64,000 bases of DNA from Alentia gelatinosa (lineage: Eukaryota; Annelida; Polychaeta; Phyllodocida; Polynoidae). The stretch spans positions 31,499,716-31,563,715 of the forward strand of contig OX465587.1 in assembly GCA_950022655.1 (NCBI GenBank), in the 5' to 3' direction. Position 1 is the first letter of the stretch, and each line of letters starts with the position of its first letter. The position numbers and the translations under genes were made by a program. Below, one piece after another: positions 10,555 through 22,376 of the stretch. The notes beneath the pieces were generated by a model. That model was given only the letters and a program-made list of their open reading frames with translations, was not told the DNA's origin and did no database searches.

Positions 10555-11233
10555 CAGGGACCTGTTTCACTAGTCCTGTGACAACCCTTGTTGGTCTCTG
10601 CGACACAACAAGGGCAGGTAGCGTTTCAATACTCCTGTGACAACACAGTTCGCGACGTCACAGAGAAGACATGGGTGAACAGTGGCATGTCACGTTTCAG
10701 AACCAACTGTGATGTCACTGTTACTGCCTCTATTGTGTCACTGTTAGAGAGAGGGTCCACCCTCTCACATGGCTATACATCGGGAACAGTCCGGCCGCAC
10801 CTGTCCGGATGATTTCACCCACTTTCCTTAGAAATTAAGACATGAAACTTTATCACCAGTTAGGGAAATATATAACCAATAATCGTAACAAATATAAAGA
10901 TGATCGGCCCCTCCGATTTTCTGATATTCACGTTTTAATTTGAAACATTGAGCTAACCATTATCTGGCTGTCTTGACAGCGCCACTGTCTATATCACACT
11001 GTAGCACTCGATCGATCTGGAACCAGAGTGGCGCAGCATACAGTGTGACATACTGGCGACACCACTGCGACACTTTAACTGTCTTTGGCTGAACAGTGAC
11101 ACCAACAAGGTGAGCAACAGTGACATGGCTTCTGCAACAGGAGAATACTGGTTGCACTATTACTACCACTGTTGCCGCCCTTGTTTATGTCGCCAGTATG
11201 TCACTATCCCTTGACTAGTGAAACAGGTCCCTG
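10555..11233. mobile_element. hAT-like MITE 2 (CAGGGACCTGTTTCACTAG ends)
   Basis: Terminal inverted repeats CAGGGACCTGTTTCACTAGT at both ends. Subterminal regions are crowded with TGTGACA / TGTCACT words on both strands. One arm of the MITE core seen at 3.96, 56.3 and 63.0 kb lies near 10805-10935 (ATATATAACCAATAATCG). It is non-coding; open frames are by-products of the repeats. No duplication is visible. Confidence 0.75.
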
Positions 11234-13192
11234 ATCCACTGCTGCGACACAGTCTTCGCTTTTGACAGAAAATGCGGTTCTGTGTCGGAAGCTTGTCGCG
11301 AGGTCAGTCGGTCAGAGCCCTTGCAAGAAAATCGATGATTATCTAGCATTTTGCATGACGCACCCGTGTCGCATATTTACAAAAGAGCGGCAGATATATG
11401 TTTTGACACATATAGCATGAAAAGGTCTACGTATTTCATCCCGTGCTGACTTCTTACTGAATGGAAAGTAGACTTCAGTTTTGCCAGGCAGGTGGTCTAA
11501 ATTGCACACACTTCAACCACTGTTTGCACCATGTGACGTCCCCACGTCCCATTTCATCAGATCACTTTTAGAACTCCTATGCAAATTTCTCCTCAATTCA
11601 CAGGAAAACCTAGATCCTATAGGTATAGTGATCCGGCAACTCTATAGATATTAAATATCAGCAATGTCGGCATGATGCAGTAGCGATATGTATATAACAT
11701 GACCTCGGTGAACAGAGCTGAGGGTGTGTGGACAGGCATGGTCAAACACTCATATGCTGAAACCCAATATTGGTTCCCGGTTGTTTGACTAGGAAGTGAA
11801 TATGCTGTGTTCTCAAGGATTACATCAGGAAACCTGAAATATTCAGGGTCTGACTAAATAGGCTTTTCATTTCGTCGCACCCTGTGCTGTTTCGTTCACC
11901 ATTCACTTATGATAGGGAGCTAAGGGAGCGGTCATTAATTATGGCAGGGGGGCGCAGTTTTTGGAACACCGGATGGTAAAAAAAAGAGTTGCCCCCCCCC
12001 ATGGGAATACCCCGAAAAAGGAATGCCCTAGATGATGTGGCCTTTTTTTTTTTTTTTTATAAGGTTTTCCTTCTTTACCATAGAACAAACCCAGTTACAT
12101 TCAGTCGTTTGTCAGAATTTTGACCAAGCTCGATGACTAAGTGGTAGGGGTGTTCGCCTCTATAGTCCTGAGCGTTTATTATGAGACAAAAAACTAGTTT
12201 TTTGTAACTTAGTAGAGAAAACTAGCGCTAGCGTTGCGCATACACATCCTATGTTAAGGAATACAATACTGTTAGAAAGCTTAAAGTTAGGCCTATACGA
12301 TGGTATAAGAATTACTTACGTGGATAATTTATTTGATTTATGATCGTTGTTTGAAAACACAAAAGATGCTGCCTTCCATTTTTCACTTTTATTCTAATGA
12401 AAATCTATCGCAAAGACCTATATAAAAATCATCCTATGTTGTTGGGTATTTCAAAATGAATAAAATGATGGCCATATTGTTGGGTAATAATGGATATGAC
12501 CCGATCTAAGCAATTATGACAAATCACAAAGTTCCCAAAAGACAACAAATATGCGAGTTTTATGACGTTGTCTATTTTGGTGCCAGGTCAGTGTCAAATA
12601 ATCACAGTGTTTTCCTGCTTTCAAAGAACTTTCTAAAGGTGTGTAGTTCTTTGTCTAAATGAAACATCAGGTAGGCCTGCTGACAATGACAATTTGTTGA
12701 AGCTTACTAATAGCAATGACAAAAAAACCAGTTATACAAGGTAATGAAGTGCATTGATAATTAAGATAATCATGTGTTTTGCACTAACAAACTATCCTCT
12801 CACATGTGAATCCCTGAATCTTGGTGTTGGCAAGTGGTTTTAGTGAAAAGCACTGAAAGATTGAATGCATATGAAAAAAAACCCGTTTACCTTTGAAGAT
12901 GACAGTTGAAATAAAAGTGACCTTGACCCTGTCATGTCAAAAGTAAGTATCGAGGTGAATTCGATATTAATGTAGCCTACTTTATCTAGTTGAATAACTT
13001 ACTAAACATGCATATTAAAAACAAGTATATTTAACATTGTGACAATACTGAGGCATGCCTAAATCGAGAAAGTAGCAGAAAATGTTTACTCCTTATCATG
13101 ATAATTGGCGCCACCTTGTGTGGCTGTTGGAAATGAGATAGCAGAAGACTTTAGTAGACATAGTTTGCCACCAAGAGAAACACCTTCCCGCC
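11234..13192. other. About 2 kb with no recognised feature
   Basis: Contains C and T homopolymers near 11990-12060 but no coding region, repeat terminus or RNA gene that I can support. Confidence 0.5.
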
Positions 13193-13402
13193 ATGGACAA
13201 GTCCTGTTCTGTTTGTGGAAAAGGGGGGCATAATGCAAGAAAACATGCTGCAAAAGAGAAAAACAAATGCAGTTTTTGTGGGCACCGGGGGCACAAAGCA
13301 ATCACATGTAGAAGAAAGACTACCCTGCCTGTTAGAGCAAGAGGACTAGAGGTACCAGCAGGTTTCAATCTGCGTAGGGGAACCACAGCAGCCTTGTCAC
13401 AG
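13193..13402 (+). CDS. Orphan ORF with two zinc knuckles, possible first exon
   Basis: Starts at ATG 13193 with CCATGG context. Two CX2CX4HX4(H/C) modules follow: CSVCGKGGHNARKH and CSFCGHRGHKAITC. Such knuckles bind single-stranded nucleic acid and occur in retroelement Gag and in some host proteins. The frame runs into CACAGGTATTT, a good splice donor, near 13402, so this may be one exon of a longer gene. No partner exon is identifiable: Ngaro-2 lies downstream on the other strand. It could equally be a transposon scrap. Confidence 0.4.
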
Positions 13403-13611
13403 GTATTTTAAATGTAATTTGTAATTATATCTTTAAGGTTTATAATTCGTTTCCTGATAAAAAAGGACAGGGACCAATAATAAACTGATGTGGTTAAAGG
13501 CATATCTTACAATATAGTGGCAGAACGTTTGGTATGTGGATTTTGTAGATGTATAAAAATGATGTTTATATATTTCACTAAAAGATAACTGACTGAATGG
13601 TTGAAATTTTA

Positions 13612-14872
13612 ACCCGAAGGATAAACAGCAGTCTTGCAGGTATTCAAACCTACCATCAAACTGCCACACCAGCCCTTGATATGTGCGGTGTTCCGGTAGT
13701 ATATGCACGGAACGATATGCCGAGCGAATATCTACAACAGACATGAACGACATAGGTGCAATTGAATAAAGGATATCATCAAGTTTAGTGAATACGAAGG
13801 TATCACAAGTTGTATCCATATAATTATTTACACTAGCTGCAATAGGTCTTTTAGCGTCCGTTATAGGTCGCAACTTATCGTTGTTCTTATGGACTGCCCC
13901 CATTGCATGCACACACTGCGGTTTGTGCTCTGAAATAATCATTTTCCCTGCTTGAATATCGCTCTGCAATATATCAGTCATTTGCCCAGAAAATTCCGGT
14001 TCCAGAATAGATCTGTAATTATCACAATAGTAATCATTGTTGAATACATTGTCTATAATACGAAAACCGTGAAGGATACCATCCAATACGAATTCAACAT
14101 TATCAAGCTGGTCATTCAATGCTACACATGCATCAAAGAAAACACAAGGGTTCAACTGTAATTTGGAGCCCCTTAAAGAGTGGTCGCGTGAACAAGACCC
14201 TTCACACGGCCTGAAATAAACTGCACCGTCCCGGCCTTCAAATGTCCGCGGCGGTTTGTTGCACTGCTCACCATCAAGTCCAAGAATACCATACTTTGAA
14301 TCGGCCTTTCTATCCGCGCTATCGTCGACTTGTGCAGGCCTTTCGGTCAATTCTTTTTCTGGAACACATGAAATATCCAAATTCATTAACGAAGTGTTAC
14401 CATGAGTTAAAAGATCATTTATTTCACTATCCCCGTTCTGGCCGTTACCGCCAGAGCTTTTGATAATATCTAAACATTCATTATGTTTTTTACCACCAAC
14501 TTCATTTCGTAGTGAAGCATATTCTGTCTCGACATAAACCGGTTGGCACCCATAGCTAATATCAGATTCTCCGGGGTTAACGGGGTATTTAAACCCGGAG
14601 GAATCAACCGCAGAAAAAATTGTAAGACATTCAGCCGAACTAAAGACCGAATGAGACCGTTCTGCAGGACTCCGTCCCTCCGAAGCGGGCACCAAGCTAT
14701 TCCGACTTAATAGCCCCTCCTGCCTGACCTGAATGCCAACTGTAACATCTCTCTGGTCGTCAACCGATAAACAGTCACTCCCAGAGACTACAACCTCTCC
14801 TGTCGTTAAACGACCAACAAGCCCCAGAGGGTTTAGACTGTTTTCCTTTGACCTTCCTTGTCTTGGTATCAT
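13612..14872 (-). pseudogene. pol: Ngaro-2 Pol, 3'-truncated
   Basis: Minus-strand frame, continuing open to 13433 in unrelated sequence. Recognisable parts are HAMGAVHKNNDKLRPITDAK, then SFMSVVDIRSAYRSV (catalytic Asp), then EYLQDCCLSFGLK, where homology stops. The second catalytic block (YLDD) is missing, so no active enzyme could be made. It overlaps the Gag frame by about 100 bp (14775-14872), which may be the natural arrangement or a frameshift. Confidence 0.82.
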
Positions 14873-15902
14873 CCCTCTTATCTTTGTCTTTGGTCGGGGC
14901 TTTTAAATTCTTGTGCCCTAGGCACGAGAAAAAGGCCTCGTGGTCTCCATAACAGAAAGCAGCAACCCCCATGACTTCGGCTTTCTCTCGGACCATGGCA
15001 TCATAACGGACCATAGCCTGACTTTGATAAAAACGAGACTTGTCTATTAGGAATTGCACATGTTTAACGTAGCCAGTAACAGATAATCCTTTTTCCGCCA
15101 TAGAAGCTATAATGCTCGTGCTAGCCGATAACACATCCTCTATAACAACATTAGAACTAGTTTTCCCGAACGGGAGGTGAAGGTCTAGGTCGAATATTGT
15201 ACACTTACGCTTGCGGCATTTTTCTTTGGAATGACAACATGATGCGCTCCCCATCTGGCTTGTCCGTTCTACAATCCTCGGTTGCAGACAACCTGGAGTA
15301 TACTTTCCAGTATCCACTTTGTCTGAAGAACCTGTCCTGTTCTGTTCCTGAGTAAAAGAAGAGGGACCTTTGTCTATCCCGACTGGGGTTACTGGGTAAA
15401 ACCCTGTAGAGACATTCATGAAAGCTTCTGCTCTTTTCCCCAAATCATCCTTGTCATCTGACTTACTGCATTCTAAGGGACTTTTACTAGCTGAAACCTT
15501 CTCCTGTAATGAAGCACCTCCACTTGCTTGAGCACCTGACTTCACATCCAACTTTTGCATCAAACCAGCTAACATGTCCAAACTTCTATCAAGTTTCCTC
15601 GAATTCTCCTGAATTTGAAAAGCTAGTCTAGTTGTTTCTGATTCACCTTTCTTAACCCTAGCCGAAAGGCTGTCAATTGTCTCACTCTCAGCAGGACCAT
15701 GAGGTAGACCTGCTTTGTTACCCAAGTACAAGATGTTATCAACTTCAATAGCCTTCAAATCCAAAAACGAACCAATCTGACTACTATCCGCACCGGCCTC
15801 AGAACATTTCAGACATGCTTGTTCCCAAAACTTACAAGCAGAAGGACCCCTCAGTCTATGTTGGTTATTGCACTCCAAACAATTAACCAACTTGCGCCCC
15901 AT
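14775..15902 (-). CDS. gag: Ngaro-2 Gag
   Basis: 375 codons starting at ATG 15902 (MGRKLVNCLECNNQHRLRGP). The N-terminus has a Cys-rich stretch (CLECNNQH, CKFWEQACLKC). The centre has a predicted coiled-coil-like segment (TIDSLSARVKKGESETTRLA) and a conserved block, VQFLIDKSRFYQSQAMVRYD, equivalent to the TEKAK...YDK block of the Ngaro-1 Gag. The C-terminal basic tract ends in a Cys/His motif (CWSFNDRRGC). The frame is open, but the element is truncated, so it is a relic. Confidence 0.7.
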   Translation of the reverse strand: MGRKLVNCLECNNQHRLRGPSACKFWEQACLKCSEAGADSSQIGSFLDLKAIEVDNILYLGNKAGLPHGPAESETIDSLSARVKKGESETTRLAFQIQENSRKLDRSLDMLAGLMQKLDVKSGAQASGGASLQEKVSASKSPLECSKSDDKDDLGKRAEAFMNVSTGFYPVTPVGIDKGPSSFTQEQNRTGSSDKVDTGKYTPGCLQPRIVERTSQMGSASCCHSKEKCRKRKCTIFDLDLHLPFGKTSSNVVIEDVLSASTSIIASMAEKGLSVTGYVKHVQFLIDKSRFYQSQAMVRYDAMVREKAEVMGVAAFCYGDHEAFFSCLGHKNLKAPTKDKDKRDDTKTRKVKGKQSKPSGACWSFNDRRGCSLWE

Positions 15903-15905
15903 ACT

Positions 15906-16985
15906 TCAGTCTTCAGTCGGGGATCCGTTCTCTGCGGTGGACTGGGTGTGAGTGAGTTTTCCCCAGATTTTTCATCTTGAGGAGACCTGCTGACTGTTTC
16001 TGGTTGTCAACCTCAATGAAGAGGCCCCCAGATCTAAGCTTCTTCTGGAGACTGAGGGAAAGTTTGTTCCCGCATCCTCGTCTATGACAGAAGTGAACTG
16101 CCCATGTCTTGGTCTCAGAGAACTTGAAGCCGTTTTTGTCACTCCAAACATGAAGTCTGTCTAGAGTTTGCTGCAGTTTTCTTTCCACTGTGTGCATTAA
16201 TCTGCCCCTGTAGCAGATGACAAAGTCATCTACATAGAGGCACCAGTTGACATCCTTCTTCAGTTGTTTTGCTATGTCATTGATTTTAATGCCAAACAGG
16301 GTGACAGAGAGGACACAGCCCTGGGGTACACCCATTTCCTGGTCGACTCTCTGGGAGATTGCACTTCTGAGGCGATCATTGAATGTTCTGTTGCTCAAGA
16401 ATCTTTCAATGAACCCTGTCAATCTTCCTCTCAAACCCATTTGCTGGATATCCCTCAGGATGCGGTGCTTCCAGGTGGTGTCATATGCCTTCTCCAGATC
16501 AAAGAAGACTGCAACCACATGTTCTTTGTTGGTAAAACCCTCACGGATCCAGCTTTCCGGACAGACTAAATGGTCAGTGGTGCTGTGTCCTTTACGGAAG
16601 CCTGACTGATAGGGAGTCAACAAGTCATTGGACTCTAAGTACCATACCAGTCTGTTGTTCACCAGTCTTTCCATGGTCTTTGCCATACAGCTGGTCATAG
16701 CTATTGGCCTGTAGCTCGAGGCGGTACTGGGATCCTTCCCTGGTTTGGGGATTGGTATCACAGTCGCCTCAGACCAGGATGGTGGATAGTTGCCAGTTGT
16801 CCAAATGTTGTTGAACACCTCCAGGAGCAGGTTGAGAGCATCATCTGGAAGATGTTTTAACATTTGATAGTGTATATCGTCAGGGCCAGGGCAGGAGTCC
16901 ATTGCCTGGGAAAGGGTGTGTCTCAACTCCTCCATGGTGAAAAGCCTATTATAGGTTTCCTTGTTATTGGAGGTAAAGTCAAGTC
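15906..16985 (-). pseudogene. I-group LINE fragment: reverse transcriptase joined to an ORF1 piece (LINE-I c)
   Basis: Frame 15913-16935 encodes I-group reverse transcriptase: DSCPGPDDIHYQMLKHLP, then PIPKPGKDPSTASSYRPIAM, then QSGFRKGHSTTDHL, then FFDLEKAYDTTW (catalytic Asp), then GVPQGCVLSVTLF, then LYVDDFVICY (catalytic DD). At about 16025 the homology breaks off and continues as GGLFIEVDNQKQSAGLLKM, which resembles IFLEVNTRQQAIGLLSMEK in the ORF1 protein of the full-length copy (60606-61736). ORF1 normally precedes ORF2, so the order is reversed. The piece lacks endonuclease, RNase H and tail. Confidence 0.85.
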
Positions 16986-17160
16986 TCCTATATGTAACTA
17001 ATTATTTTAATCTTAGTTATGTATTTCTTGATGCGTAGTACCAGGGTTTGTCCCAATGTAATCTTGAATAAACCCTGTATTTCATATTTTCCGCCATACA
17101 CGCCTTTGTCTCAATTATTCTAATCACATTAGTTATCATATTACTTTATAGTTATTGTTG
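16986..17160 (+). repeat. Ngaro-type 3' terminal fragment (B-like)
   Basis: ATTTTAATCTTAG, GGTTTGTCCCAATGTA, GAATAAACCCTGTAT and TTCCGCCATACACG parallel, in order, the A2-B2 region of Ngaro-1 (10090-10200). It includes an AATAAA. No attached coding region. It is a separate, diverged element end. Confidence 0.65.
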
Positions 17161-17571
17161 TACTTATATTATATATATATATACATATATAATAATGATA
17201 TGTGCCAACAGTGGCAAAGTGTGAATATAATAAGTGTGGTGTTATAACAGTAGTGAATGAATGAGAACGAGTGGTTGGAGGTATAAACACATAACAGGGT
17301 TTATTAATATAGTATAAACCACAAGCAAAATTAAATATGTCAAGATTAAAACTTAAAACCGAATTACTCACTGGTTGACTAGCGAGAAAGTGAGCCTTGC
17401 GCAAGGAATGTGTGACGTAACTGGATGGTTACCACATGCAAAACATGTTACCGTGACGTAGCCGTTACAAGGGATTATATGAAACCAAGGGAATCACCCA
17501 GGGTACTGGAAGCAGATGGCCGTGGTCACTACAATTCATTTAGATATAACAAGTTATATTCAAATATATAT
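17161..17571. other. Spacer, possibly a decayed Ngaro A-type repeat
   Basis: Non-coding. Phrases such as CAGGGTTTATTAATATAG and CCGTGACGTAGCCG loosely echo the Ngaro-1 A repeat, but too weakly for a firm call. A TA-rich run lies at 17166-17192. Confidence 0.3.
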
Positions 17572-17808
17572 ATATTATTATATATGTCAATATATAAATA
17601 TAAATATCGAATGAAATGTGTTTTGTTATTCACCTCGGATATGCCTCACTTCCGTTGTCTAGGTTGTTGCTGTTGATAATGCGATAACTACATTGATAAT
17701 TCCTTACGCGTGGTGGTGAGCAGCTCACAACCGTTATTACCTCATTCTTCATCTGCTCACCGACCAGCTCACTTGTACTTTTCTCACTCCTGTGGGAAAT
17801 TTTTAATT
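17572..17808 (+). repeat. Ngaro-3 repeat A1
   Basis: 237 bp, colinear with 36620-36856, from ATATTATTATATATGTCAAT to TTTAATT. Confidence 0.9.
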
Positions 17809-17837
17809 TGGCGATTTCAGGACGGTTTCCTGGAAAA

Positions 17838-18217
17838 ATGGGTCGGAGGAGTAAGCCAAGAACAATGTCTCTGGACTTTTTTGACGATTCCCGGAATATT
17901 TCAGGTAAAATTGGTGAAGAATTGAGGACTTCCAGATTATAGCGTACCAAACAGGGTAGACAGCAGTCTCCCTAACCTGCCACGTCTGGGTGTTTGTCTG
18001 GTTCGGATAATCTCGACGATAGGACGATATCTAGGAGCAGTTTCCTCGAGATGTCAAGACCTATGGACCACCTGGAATCGACGATTTTTGCTGCGATTGA
18101 GTTATTTCAAGAGAAGTCTAATTCAACGAAGCAAGTGGATTCTCCCACGACGAAGCTGAAGACTGATGACGCCAAAAGTGAAGCAAGTGCTGCAAGTGCG
18201 CAGGCTGATACAGATTT
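17838..18217 (+). pseudogene. gag: Ngaro-3 Gag, N-terminal part
   Basis: ATG 17838 (MGRRSKPRTMSLDFFDD) sits 30 bp after A1, mirroring MGRNKKK in Ngaro-1. The first frame stops after 34 codons; another frame, 17994-18217 (MSGSDNLDDRTISRSSF), continues, so at least one frameshift is present. Coding homology ends at the LINE insertion near 18217 and resumes at about 25430. Confidence 0.65.
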
Positions 18218-18468
18218 TTTAATTTTTTTTAGTCGTTTATTCACTGAACATTCCACGTACATTGTCGTTCTTCCACGTCCGTGATTATGTGGGTAAAATA
18301 ACATAACGTAAACATACATTTGATGAGTATATATATGTACACAATAATGAAGTATGTTACGCTGTTAATATACATTGAAATATAAACTGTAATTGAATGG
18401 ATGAAAGACAAATAGAAATAGGACAGTTGGTATATATGTGTGAATAACCGTATATAGTCAGTCATAAC

Positions 18469-20427
18469 TTATTTTTCCATATGCTCAGTTATTTTTCGTA
18501 CCACCTCTTTTCTAAACATACTCTTACCGCTAGATAATTGAGTTTCCTTTGTAAGGGAGTTCCAAATCGTTAGACCTACGTAGATTGAGGAATTTCTGAA
18601 GCGGCTAGTTTTTGGTCGTTTAAGATTTATGGTTGCTTTTACTGATTGCCACATTTCCCTGGCATTTGGATCTTGCTCAATCGTACCTAGATCTTTATTT
18701 GTGACTAGATTGCGTATTACTCCGAGCAATAGCATCAACCATCTTGTCTGGGGTTTAACTACTTTACATAAAGCTCGTAGCTCTTCATTATGGATGAAGT
18801 GCCCATCTCTAAAAGCTCTTTTTCCTACAGCAATGCGAAGACCTCTATTTATCCCCACATCGATCTTCCTCCTTGTTTTATTAGAGGTACCTTCAAGAAG
18901 AAACGAGCAATGGTCGGCTAGTGGTAGCAAGCATGTCTTAAGGATATTCAGTGCCGTATTTACATTGAAGAATTTTCTAGTCTTTGCAAAAATTGTGGTC
19001 TTATCCTGTAACTTTTTCAATATCAGGTTAGCGTGTGAATCAAAGCTTAGCGTTTCGTCCAAGACTGCACCCAAATAGTTCATCTCACTTACTACCTCAA
19101 TATCTTTCCCATACATAGTTAATTTTCCTTTATTGATTTCCCGCAATCGTTTTTTAGAACCATGGTAGATGGCTCGAGTTTTTGAGACATTAACTGATAG
19201 CATATTTGCCGTATACCAATTTTCCAGCTTTTCTATTGATGCCTGCATATATCGTTCTGCATCGTGTACATGCTGAGCTATCGTGACCACTACCAGATCA
19301 TCAGCATACATCAAATAAAACTTTGAGTTGTCATCGTCAATAACGAGATCATTAACAAATATCAAAAATAAAAGTGGCCCCAGAATCGATCCTTGGGGGA
19401 TACCAAAACGAACAGGAAGGCTTGTTGATGCGTGTCCACCATATTCAGTATAACATTTCCTATTTGATAGATACGATTTAAACCAGTTAATCAGATTTTG
19501 GCCAATCCCAGCATCTGCCAATTTTATTAGCAGGATACGGTGGTCTACGCAATCGAACAGTTTGCGGATGTCCACATACAGGGCTATACAGATAAGATTG
19601 TCATCTAACGCTTCGCTGATGTATTTAACCAGTTTTAAAACGGCTCCACCAGTGCTGTGTTTTTTTCTGAAACCAAATTGTCTGTTGTTGAAATAATTAT
19701 TGCTTTCCAAAAAGTTATAGAGTCTACTGTGTACTACCCTTTCCAGGACCTTCCCTGGAACGGACAGTACACATACCAGCCTCCAGTTGTTTATTGACTG
19801 AGGGTCACCCTTCTTGGGCAGGGGAGATAGCCTACCCTCCTTCCATTGCTGTGGGAAAGTGTTCTCATTGATAAGCTTTCGAAGCAATGCAGTGAACAAA
19901 GATGAGTTATTTATAAGCGTTTTCTTAAGCACGGAACATTTAAGTCCCTTAATCCCTGATGATTTATACTCTTTCATTAAATTTAGTAATTTCTCGATTT
20001 CCGTAATTGGTATGTTGTCTATTTCAAATCCGGTGATGTTGCATCTAGGTGTGTTTTAATACATAATGGGGCTCTTCATTTCAAGGTTAATAGTAGTACC
20101 TATATTACAGAAGAAGTTATTGGCAAATTCAGCACATTCAGTTAATTTTAGTACATTTCCACCATCGTCTTTAAAGCATATCTCTAATTTTTCGCCCACT
20201 GGTTTAACTAAACTATTTACTTCTTTCCAGTATTTTCGGGGGTCAGTTACATGCCTTTGTAATTGCTGTGAAACATAACCTTTTTTGTCTAAATATAACT
20301 GTTTACCTATTCCTTTATGCAACTTTCTGATATTTAAAGTTTGTTCCTTTAATTCCACATTGTCTAACTGTGTTCTAATTTTAGAGAGTTCCCTAATTTT
20401 CTTCCTTTTTTCATCTAAGTCTTTCAT
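18469..20427 (-). pseudogene. CR1/L2-like reverse transcriptase with upstream linker
   Basis: The main frame 18469-19977 carries RLSPLPKKGDPQSINNWR, then FGFRKKHSTGGAVLK, then ALYVDIRKLFDCVDH (catalytic Asp), then GIPQGSILGPLLFLIFVNDL, then YLMYADDLVV (catalytic DD), then a long thumb ending HMEK and a stop. A separate frame (20056-20427) holds the linker between endonuclease and reverse transcriptase (KRKKIRELSKIRTQ), broken from both neighbours by frameshifts. In an intact element it would reverse transcribe the LINE RNA at the nicked target. Confidence 0.88.
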
Positions 20428-20526
20428 TAATTTTTCTGATAACCATGGTACTTCTGAGAATTTGTAACTTTTTAGTTTCAGGGGGGCTACTTTATCTAAA
20501 TAAGCTATGATATTTGTCGACCAATC

Positions 20527-21335
20527 CTACCATTTTACGTCTTCATGTCTTCCCGTATATAGGTTTCTAATCATCGAATCAATATCAGTTTGTTTAACAT
20601 TTTTATATGATCGGCCTTCACAGGTAGCTTTCTTATGTCGATTGCACACTTTCTTTTTAGTGGCAAATACAACGTAGTGGTCACTCAGCACTACATCCAA
20701 GACTCCTGATTTATCGATAAATTTTGCATTAGTTATAACCGTGTCAAGACTTGAGCTATTACCCATTTCTGGATGGGTTATATCGTTTATTAACCTCTTT
20801 AAATCTGCGTTGCGTAGAATTTCCATCAAGCGTTTATTCCTAGGATCCCGCCTCTGCCTGGAGTCAAGGTTAATATCTCCTAGGATCCAGATCTCTGACC
20901 CCAAGATTCTGTTATCTTGCGTAATATTTTCTATGAACTTGAATAATTTATCTGAATTATAGCCAGGAGGTCGGTATAAGTTGGCTATAGTGATAGTCTT
21001 ATGTTGCAGCCTTCGTAGTTTAATCACCATAGTTTCTAACTTGTTATCCATAGATCTCCTAAGATTTCTATGAATGGGGCCCAAGTTGCGTCGATAAAGA
21101 GGCCAATACCTCCACCTTTACCCCAGGGACGATCGTTCCTCAAGAATTTATGACCATTTATATCAATGTGTGGGGAGGGGATGTTTGGTTTTAACAATGT
21201 TTCACTAATTCCAATTATTTCGAACCCGTGCAGGTGAGTATGCACTAAATCTCTCTTCCAGAACAGACTATGAACATTGGTGTGGGATACTTTAAACCCC
21301 TTGTCACCTAGTACCTTTTTTACATCATAAATCAT
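20527..21335 (-). pseudogene. CR1/L2-like apurinic-type endonuclease (frameshifted)
   Basis: Two overlapping frames, 21036-21335 and 20527-21084. The first has HTNVHSLFWKRD (Asn region) and IIGISETLL (catalytic Glu). The second has IANLYRPPGYNSD, then EIWILGDINLD (GDxN) and LDVVLSDHYVVFA (SDH). This is the exonuclease-endonuclease-phosphatase fold that nicks target DNA in LINEs. One frameshift in the 21036-21084 overlap breaks it. Confidence 0.87.
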
Positions 21336-22376
21336 AACGTGATACTTGTGGGTTATCCCCTAAAATATGCGGGTGGCAATATCTGATAACCTGAGCCTTC
21401 ATCATCCTGTTAAGTCTTTGAAGCCGATTACTCAACACATACCAAACGATAGTCAAAAATACAGAACAAGTATGGTGCGTAACAAACAAAGTAACAGTGT
21501 ACATGGGTATTTAATGTGTTGAAGCCTACTCGTGAACAACAAGGTCGAGGAGTACAGAGGACATCCATAGTGTGATATGTTATGGGTGTCTTAGCACGCT
21601 ACGCGTAGCGAACAATGTCAGTTCCTGAGTAAGTAGGGTTACGTAGCACTACTCCGCTGGTTCTAGGGTGCGTGAGCACAGTCGATGTGGTTATTCAACT
21701 TCGTTGAAGTGTCTGTGATCATTCGACACTAGTACATCCAAGTAGATACAGATAACAAAGGGAATAATGGAAACAATCTTATATCTATTAATACATCCAT
21801 TATAGTTTTGCCAAGTCAAAAGGGCGAATATTCTGTGAGAAATTATCTCTAACTAAAGAATAAATAGAAATCGTCTTAGATCTATAAATACATCCGATAT
21901 AGTTTTGCCAAATCAAAGGGAGTGTAGCCTACGTGGTTATCGTTCAAGCCGACCAACATCCTCAATTGGCCCTGTATGGAACCAACTTTTGCATGTAGGC
22001 GCTTATGTGTTCATCTCAAAACCGAGCTACATCTTAACCTTGCCCTGTATGGAACCGGTCCCGTATGTAAGCGGTTAGATGCACAATATTTTCATGTAGG
22101 TATACAAAATTATGTACATATATGCGAGTGAGTATTTAGTCCTGTATGGAACCAAATAGGGTAAAAAATCTAATTGTGTAGCACATAGGAGTGGGCCAGT
22201 AACAGTCCTGTATGGAACCATTATGCACCCGGAATTCACATGGTAACATTTTATGTAAGTCAAGCTGGGCTACGCTCATTTGTCCATTTATATAGAACTC
22301 TGTTCGTACGTACGGCCCTGTATGGAACCGGTTGTTACAGAGACATCTACTAAGTGATGGCTAGAATCAGTGGTCA
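21336..22376 (-). other. Spacer between SGNH ORF and endonuclease, with five GGTTCCATACAGG boxes
   Basis: No coding region. The box CCTGTATGGAACC (plus strand) occurs at 21971, 22044, 22141, 22207 and 22317, always in the same orientation. A roughly 100 bp imperfect direct duplication around ATACATCC(A/G)(T/A)TATAGTTTTGCCAA lies at about 21770-21920. It may be an inter-ORF control region; function unknown. Confidence 0.6.

Larger units (their letters stand above)
13612..15905 (-). mobile_element. Ngaro-2: truncated DIRS-order element, minus strand
   Basis: Gag and the first half of Pol on the minus strand. It ends abruptly inside the reverse transcriptase at CCLSFGLK (near 13620), with no RNase H, recombinase or terminal repeats. 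The 5' side abuts a LINE fragment at about 15906. It is clearly diverged from Ngaro-1 and Ngaro-3. Confidence 0.82.

Noticed and set aside
16247..16609. Plus-strand frames of 101 and 120 residues
   Set aside because: Antisense shadows of the LINE reverse transcriptase on the minus strand.
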